Positions 6,679-10,431 of a stretch of 10,431 nucleotides of DNA are shown here, piece by piece; position 1 is the stretch's first letter; each line of letters begins with the position of its first letter. Source of the DNA: JBHPCZ01 sp042573625. Its GTDB lineage: Bacteria; Desulfobacterota; Desulfobacteria; Desulfobacterales; UBA11574. Location of the stretch: positions 1 through 10,431 of the forward strand of contig JBHPCZ010000114.1 in NCBI GenBank assembly GCA_042573625.1, read 5' to 3'. Both the position numbers and the translations under genes were made by a program. A model generated the notes under the pieces. That model saw only the letters and a program-made list of their open reading frames with translations. It was not told the origin of the DNA and searched no databases.

Positions 6679-7854
6679 TTATTTAGGCTTATTCCCACTC
6701 TGAGAATGGGTATCCTGCACCGGATCTCTGTCCGGCAACCGGATGATAAATCTCGAACCTTTGCCCTCTTCCGACTCAACCTGAATTTCGCCCTTGTGGT
6801 CGTCAATTATTTTCTTGCTGATCATCAAACCCAGGCCGGTTCCTCTGGTCCCTTTGGTACTGAAAAACCGTTGGAATATTTTATTTGCGGTTTCCTTGTC
6901 CATGCCGCATCCATTGTCGATGACCTGATACTCGACTCCCCAATCATCCACCTTTGCGGACCGCAAGACAACCTCCCCCCTTCGATCTGAAGATTCGATG
7001 GCCATGCACGCATCCATGGCATTGGCCACCAGATTGAGAAGGCAGGTATGAAGCGCGTCCGGATCAAAACAGATATCCTCAAGAGTTTCATCCAGATCGA
7101 TTCGAAGTTCCATTCCCAGCTCTTTGGCTTTAGACGCCATTAAGTTAAAAATGTCGTCAAGAAGACTATTTGGGTGAGACATACGGCAGTGAAGCGCTCT
7201 CTCTTTGGCATAGTCCAGCATGTCCATGGTCAGTTTGCCGATTTTATCGACGTTACGCTGAACCAATTCCCAACCGTTCATCAGGTAGGTTTTGTTATCG
7301 AGCTTGATCCCCTTCTCCAAAACAAAAATACCCCCCTTGAGACCACCGGCGATATTCTTGATGGCATGGGACAATCCCGCTACTGTTTCGCCGACCGCGG
7401 CAAGTTTTTCACTTTGAACCAGTTGCTGGGTTTTCTCCCGGACCAGCCGCTCGAGGTCCTCGGTATATTCCTTGAGCTTCATCTTCATGGAGATTCTTTC
7501 CCGCGCCCTTTTCAGGGCAACCTCAAGGGCCTCGTCATTAATCGGCTTGGTAATAAAATCAGCCGCATCATACTGCAAACTCTTTATGGTCAGATCAATA
7601 TCCCCGTGTCCCGTGATCATGATCACTTCCGTGTCAGGGCTCTCCGCTTTAATGTTCTGCAGCAGTTCAATGCCGTCCATGCCGGGCATCTTAATATCTG
7701 TCAGAACGATCGGTGGTTGAATTTTTCTAAAAATTTCCAAAGCTTCCTCACCGCTTTCCGCGGTGCTCACTGCGTAGCCGGCATCCATCAAATATATGCC
7801 GAGGACCTTCCGAATACCCTCTTCATCGTCCACGAGCAAAATTTTTTCCGTCAT
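6679..7854 (-). CDS. Receiver-histidine kinase (REC-HisKA-HATPase)
   Basis: 391 residues, soluble, with no membrane segment. The N-terminal receiver (about 3-120) has D9-D10, acceptor D53 in LTDIKMPGMDG, T81 and K103. A coiled linker (about 120-150) leads to a HisKA-like helix with the probable phospho-histidine H163 in GLSHAIKNI, then an ATPase domain with N274/N278, DNGCGM (313-318) and GTGLGL near 338-343. There is no output DNA-binding domain, so it probably works as a relay or is tuned by phosphorylation of its own receiver. An in-frame GTG at 7860 would overlap the previous stop as GTGA, but the GAGG at 7862-7865 is only one base from it. The ATG at 7854 has that GAGG seven bases upstream and is chosen. 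The gene follows the split kinase by two bases and precedes rrf2 by five, so they are cotranscribed. Partners, including the receiver in HdrA, are inferred only. Confidence 0.88.
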   Translation of the reverse strand: MTEKILLVDDEEGIRKVLGIYLMDAGYAVSTAESGEEALEIFRKIQPPIVLTDIKMPGMDGIELLQNIKAESPDTEVIMITGHGDIDLTIKSLQYDAADFITKPINDEALEVALKRARERISMKMKLKEYTEDLERLVREKTQQLVQSEKLAAVGETVAGLSHAIKNIAGGLKGGIFVLEKGIKLDNKTYLMNGWELVQRNVDKIGKLTMDMLDYAKERALHCRMSHPNSLLDDIFNLMASKAKELGMELRIDLDETLEDICFDPDALHTCLLNLVANAMDACMAIESSDRRGEVVLRSAKVDDWGVEYQVIDNGCGMDKETANKIFQRFFSTKGTRGTGLGLMISKKIIDDHKGEIQVESEEGKGSRFIIRLPDRDPVQDTHSQSGNKPK

Positions 7855-7856
7855 TA

Positions 7857-8735
7857 TCACGCCTCGTTTAGTAGCGGGAATTGAACAACAAACTCTGAAC
7901 CTTCATTTTCATTGCTGATAACCTTGATGGTTCCGTCGTAATCCTGAATAATACCGTAACTGATGGAAAGGCCTAATCCCGTGCCCTTCCCCACAGTCTT
8001 GGTCGTAAAAAAAGGCTCGAAAATTCTATCGCGCGCGTGATCGGGAATCCCCGAGCCGTTATCCATCACCGCAACCGTAACTTTCTCATCCTGAACACCT
8101 GTTTTCAGGTATATCCGCTTGGGTTCTTTCCCGGATGCCTCCTGCTCCCATTTTTCCTCGATGGCATCCCTGGCGTTGATCAGAAGGTTGACAAAAACCT
8201 GCTCCAGGCGGTTGGCGTCGGCCAGGACGGTTGGCAGCTTCGGATCTAAGTCCTTTACGACCTCTATGTTTCTCAGTTTCAGCTGCTGGGAAAACATATC
8301 CAGCGCTTTAACGAGGGCCTCGTTGACATTAACCTGTCGCTTCCTTACTTCGGATTTTCGACCAAACTCTCTCAGATGGCTGATGATCTTGGATGCGCGG
8401 TCCACATGGCTGTCGATCTCTTCCGCCATGGTCTTCAGTATATCTTCCTTAATTTTCTGATCGTTGCTGACCTTTTTAATTAAAAAGCTGCTGGCGGTTT
8501 TGATGACGGTTAAGGGCTGATTCAGTTCATGGGCGATACCGGTCGCCATCTCTCCGAGAGTGGCCATCTTGCCGGCCTGAATCAGCTGCTGTTCCGCCAT
8601 CAAACGATTCGTTATATCGCTGGTGGTTATGAGCAAAGCATCATGTCCCATATATTCAGAAGGCGAAATACGAATATCGACAAAAATGGTTCTGCCGTCT
8701 TTGGTCATCTGCCGCGTCTGGTTTATGATGTCCAA
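7857..8735 (-). CDS. C-terminal part of frameshifted histidine kinase (end of PAS, HisKA, HATPase)
   Basis: This frame encodes the second half of a PAS domain (GRTIFVDIRISPSEY through TTSDITNR), a HisKA dimerisation helix with phospho-histidine H69 in HELNQPL, and an HATPase domain with N183/N187, DNGSGI (225-230), the F box PFFTTK and GTGLGL (251-256), numbered from the TTG at 8735. The kinase core is complete. The PAS half has no beginning here. It lies in the preceding reading frame at 8767-10110, so the two pieces are one gene broken by a frameshift. In this frame the coding sequence stays open back to 8777. The TTG at 8735 has no convincing ribosome site, and independent translation is doubtful. 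The stop overlaps the GTG alternative start of the receiver-kinase. If expressed alone it would be a soluble kinase cut off from its membrane sensor. Confidence 0.8.
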   Translation of the reverse strand: MDIINQTRQMTKDGRTIFVDIRISPSEYMGHDALLITTSDITNRLMAEQQLIQAGKMATLGEMATGIAHELNQPLTVIKTASSFLIKKVSNDQKIKEDILKTMAEEIDSHVDRASKIISHLREFGRKSEVRKRQVNVNEALVKALDMFSQQLKLRNIEVVKDLDPKLPTVLADANRLEQVFVNLLINARDAIEEKWEQEASGKEPKRIYLKTGVQDEKVTVAVMDNGSGIPDHARDRIFEPFFTTKTVGKGTGLGLSISYGIIQDYDGTIKVISNENEGSEFVVQFPLLNEA

Positions 8736-8765
8736 CTGCTTTATATGTTTTGAATAATGGTTTCG

Positions 8766-8780
8766 TTCAAGAGGTCTTTA
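8766..8780 (-). other. Frameshift point inside the second PAS domain
   Basis: The upstream frame stops at TGA 8769-8767. The downstream frame is closed by TAA at 8780-8778 and opens from 8777. The break must therefore fall in the dozen bases between. Relative to continuous coding, the sequence has one base too many or two too few (or any 3n+2 deletion). Confidence 0.8.
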
Positions 8781-10110
8781 CGATATTTTCTTTTTCGAAT
8801 CCGTAAACCGCCGTAACACTGTTGTTGCAATCCAGTATTTCCAGACTTTCTGCATCCAGGACAAAGACCGGCTCCGGGATATTGTTAAATATGCTGCGGT
8901 ATTTTGCTTCAGATTTCCGGATCTCCTCCTCCAGAACCTTACGTATGGTAATATCGATATTCATCTCCATGACCGCGGTGATTTCACCGTTGTCGTCTCT
9001 GATGGGTGTGGTCTGGACCAGCCAATGAGATGGTGAACCGTCTTTGGTTATTCCGGCCTCCTCGCTGTAATGGGATTCTCCGTCTTCAAACGTTTTAAGT
9101 ACCGGACAAATCTCACATCTTTCCGTTCGGCCTTTGTACACTTGATAGCAATAATCTCCGGGTTTGGGATCGAACTGTTCGATAAATTCTTGATTGTACC
9201 GGAGCAATCTTAAATCCCTGTCATGAACGGTGATATAGCAGGGAACCTTTTCAAAAAGCTGCTGATATTCGTCCTTCTGTAGATTAAGCTTCTTCTGTTT
9301 TTCTCTGATTCTTTGTCCCATCTGATCGACGGCGGATGCCAGTTGACCGATTTCATCATCCCAGCCCGTGTGCATGGTATAGTCATATTTCCCCTGCCCG
9401 ATGAGACGGGTCCAGGTAATCAGCCTGTTTATCGGTCGGTTCACAAATACCAAAAGAAAGGTCCATATGATGGCGGCTGAGGCAAGGAAAATAATAATGG
9501 CCAGCAAAATAATCCGCCTTTCATAGGAGAATATCGCCCTGTCCGTCTTTTCCAGAGAGATCACGACGTCCAGCAAGCCCAACACTTTTTTATCTGCAGG
9601 GTGGAAATGACAGCCGTTCGAAGAGCAACCCGGTTCGTTGTAAATGGGGCTGATAATTCCCAATTGTCTGTAGCCGTCCGGGGATTCGAATATTCGTGTT
9701 CTCTCCATAATGTCGAGCGATTGTTGGGGCGGTTCGGTTCGGTGGCAGATATAGCAGGCGTCATCTTTGATATTGGTTGTCAGATCAATTTCTTTAGTCA
9801 CATTTGAAAATTGTATCTCCCCCTGCTTATTGTAGATTCTGATATTTTCGATTTCTTCATGCCGCCCGATATTCTTGATTATTTCATTAATTTCTTCTCT
9901 GGAATTGAGCTTCATGGCATAATGGGCACCCAGTTTGATGGTGTCCGCCAATCGGTTGACCTCTGCTATGGTCTTGGTGAATGTACTTTCCTTTTGATAG
10001 TTGATATTAAAATAAGCCCAAATGGATATACTGAGCAGCAGCACCAGTCCGACGGATAGCGTGAGTCGAACCGTAAGGGTATTAAAAAGTTTCTGAATCT
10101 GCTTAAACAT
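8767..10110 (-). CDS. N-terminal part of frameshifted kinase: extracytoplasmic haem-c motif sensor, HAMP, PAS domains
   Basis: 447 residues before a premature stop. A membrane helix at about 13-34 anchors the protein. The extracytoplasmic domain (about 35-198) holds CYICH (C119, C122, H123), a standard c-type haem site, and CSSNGCH (C162, C167, H168), a CX4CH variant also known in multihaem cytochromes. A second helix at about 199-223 is followed by HAMP (224-275), a first PAS domain (about 280-390) with C291, C321, C332 and C335, and the start of a second PAS domain (from about 400). The domain order predicts a redox-, NO- or ligand-sensing kinase with covalent haem, as known for some Geobacter chemoreceptors with haem PAS domains. 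The ATG at 10110 has only a weak GGGCG upstream. The gene is 61 bases from the previous kinase stop. The protein as encoded has no kinase core; that lies in the next frame. Confidence 0.85.
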   Translation of the reverse strand: MFKQIQKLFNTLTVRLTLSVGLVLLLSISIWAYFNINYQKESTFTKTIAEVNRLADTIKLGAHYAMKLNSREEINEIIKNIGRHEEIENIRIYNKQGEIQFSNVTKEIDLTTNIKDDACYICHRTEPPQQSLDIMERTRIFESPDGYRQLGIISPIYNEPGCSSNGCHFHPADKKVLGLLDVVISLEKTDRAIFSYERRIILLAIIIFLASAAIIWTFLLVFVNRPINRLITWTRLIGQGKYDYTMHTGWDDEIGQLASAVDQMGQRIREKQKKLNLQKDEYQQLFEKVPCYITVHDRDLRLLRYNQEFIEQFDPKPGDYCYQVYKGRTERCEICPVLKTFEDGESHYSEEAGITKDGSPSHWLVQTTPIRDDNGEITAVMEMNIDITIRKVLEEEIRKSEAKYRSIFNNIPEPVFVLDAESLEILDCNNSVTAVYGFEKENIVKTS

Positions 10111-10128
10111 GATTGTTATCGCCCACTG

Positions 10129-10158
10129 ATTCTATTTTAAAAATGTGAAACCAACCAA
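10129..10158 (-). promoter_or_regulatory. Possible promoter in the 61-base gap upstream of the haem-motif kinase
   Basis: On the minus strand TTGGTT (10158-10153) is followed after 18 bases by TAGAAT (10134-10129), a fair sigma-70-like pair with a short leader to the ATG at 10110. The match at the -35 box is only three of six bases in an AT-rich stretch, so this may be chance. Otherwise the gap holds no visible structure. Confidence 0.2.
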
Positions 10159-10171
10159 AAAATCTTGGAAT

Positions 10172-10431
10172 TTAGATAACTTTCCCATCAACGGGCAGTT
10201 TTATAGTGAACACCGTTCCCTTGTCAAGCTCACTTTCCGCGCTGATGGTTCCTTTGTGCCGACTTATAATTCCGAAAACAACGGAAAGGCCAAGGCCGAG
10301 TCCTTTACCCTCTTTTTTCGTGCTGAAAAAAGGGTCAAAAATCTTATTCAGATGTTCCTTGTCAACACCGCACCCGGTATCCTCCACTTTTATTTCAACC
10401 AGGCCTTTATCCGGAATAAAGGAACTGCCGA
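10172..10431 (-). CDS. C-terminal end of a further histidine kinase (HATPase domain), cut by the window edge
   Basis: 86 codons of an open frame running off the end of the window. It encodes the end of a GHKL ATPase domain: the G1-type motif DTGCGVD, the F box FDPFFSTK, the G2 motif GKGLGLGLS, and the closing strands GTISAE and GTVFTIKLPV. The frame continues upstream of the GTG at 10387 to the edge, and that codon lies inside the ATPase domain, so it is not the start. The sensor part and any partner regulator are outside the window. Being on the same strand with a 61-base gap, it probably belongs to the same signalling operon as the downstream kinases. Confidence 0.88.
   Translation of the reverse strand, partial: GSSFIPDKGLVEIKVEDTGCGVDKEHLNKIFDPFFSTKKEGKGLGLGLSVVFGIISRHKGTISAESELDKGTVFTIKLPVDGKVI

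Larger units (their letters stand above)
7857..10110 (-). pseudogene. Frameshifted membrane histidine kinase: haem-motif sensor, HAMP, PAS, PAS, HisKA, HATPase
   Basis: Read together, 10110-8767 and 8777-7857 give one kinase of roughly 750 residues: N-terminal membrane helix, extracytoplasmic domain with two c-haem motifs, second helix, HAMP, two PAS domains and a full kinase core. The first frame ends mid-PAS after ENIVKTS, and the second opens mid-PAS in a frame offset by one base. The two frames overlap only between about 8766 and 8777. No long homopolymer is there that would suggest a simple sequencing slip. Whether it is a true pseudogene, a sequence error, a phase-variable state or recoding cannot be decided from this window. 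Confidence 0.72.

Noticed and set aside
7174..7884. 236-codon open frame on the plus strand
   Set aside because: Antisense to the receiver-kinase, whose receiver, histidine and ATP motifs are unambiguous.
8735..8735. TTG at 8735 as a genuine start of an independent soluble kinase
   Set aside because: No convincing ribosome site, and the frame begins in mid-PAS fold with the missing half present directly upstream in another frame.

Overview
The window looks like chromosomal DNA of a strictly anaerobic, probably sulfate-reducing or syntrophic deltaproteobacterium (Desulfobacterota, most like Desulfobacterales). Reasons: a soluble heterodisulfide-reductase (Hdr) operon in a non-methanogen, a formate-dehydrogenase/F420-hydrogenase beta-like partner, histidine kinases of the HELNQPL type with cysteine-rich PAS domains, and a kinase with c-type haem motifs in its extracytoplasmic part. 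No rRNA, tRNA, CRISPR array or transposase gene was seen. The taxon is an inference from family resemblance.

Plus strand, 44-6172: a tight four-gene redox operon. It encodes an FrhB/FdhB-like iron-sulfur flavoprotein subunit, a 1149-residue double HdrA, HdrC and HdrB. Electrons probably enter through the FrhB/FdhB-like subunit, pass through the two FAD modules and many [4Fe-4S] clusters of HdrA, and reach the HdrB active site (two CCG cysteine motifs) via HdrC. The exceptional feature is a complete CheY/NtrC-type receiver domain inside HdrA. It sits between the inserted ferredoxin domain and the second half of the first FAD domain, and all phosphorylation residues are present.

Minus strand, 10431-6257: a convergent run of signalling genes. 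In transcription order these are the C-terminal ATPase end of a histidine kinase cut by the window edge; a membrane kinase with haem-c motifs, HAMP and PAS domains, split by a frameshift into 10110-8767 and 8777-7857; a receiver-histidine kinase; and an Rrf2/IscR-type regulator with three cysteines. The two operons converge on a 46-bp perfect-arm inverted repeat (6214-6259) flanked by 7-bp direct repeats. It contains the rrf2 stop codon and resembles a tiny insertion element more than a terminator.

Working hypothesis: the kinases sense redox state (extracytoplasmic haem, cysteine-rich PAS), and the only receivers in the window are the one in the receiver-kinase and the one inside HdrA. No DNA-binding response regulator is visible. 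Phosphorylation may therefore act directly on an electron-bifurcating or confurcating enzyme, rather than only on transcription. This is inference from domain content and gene neighbourhood.
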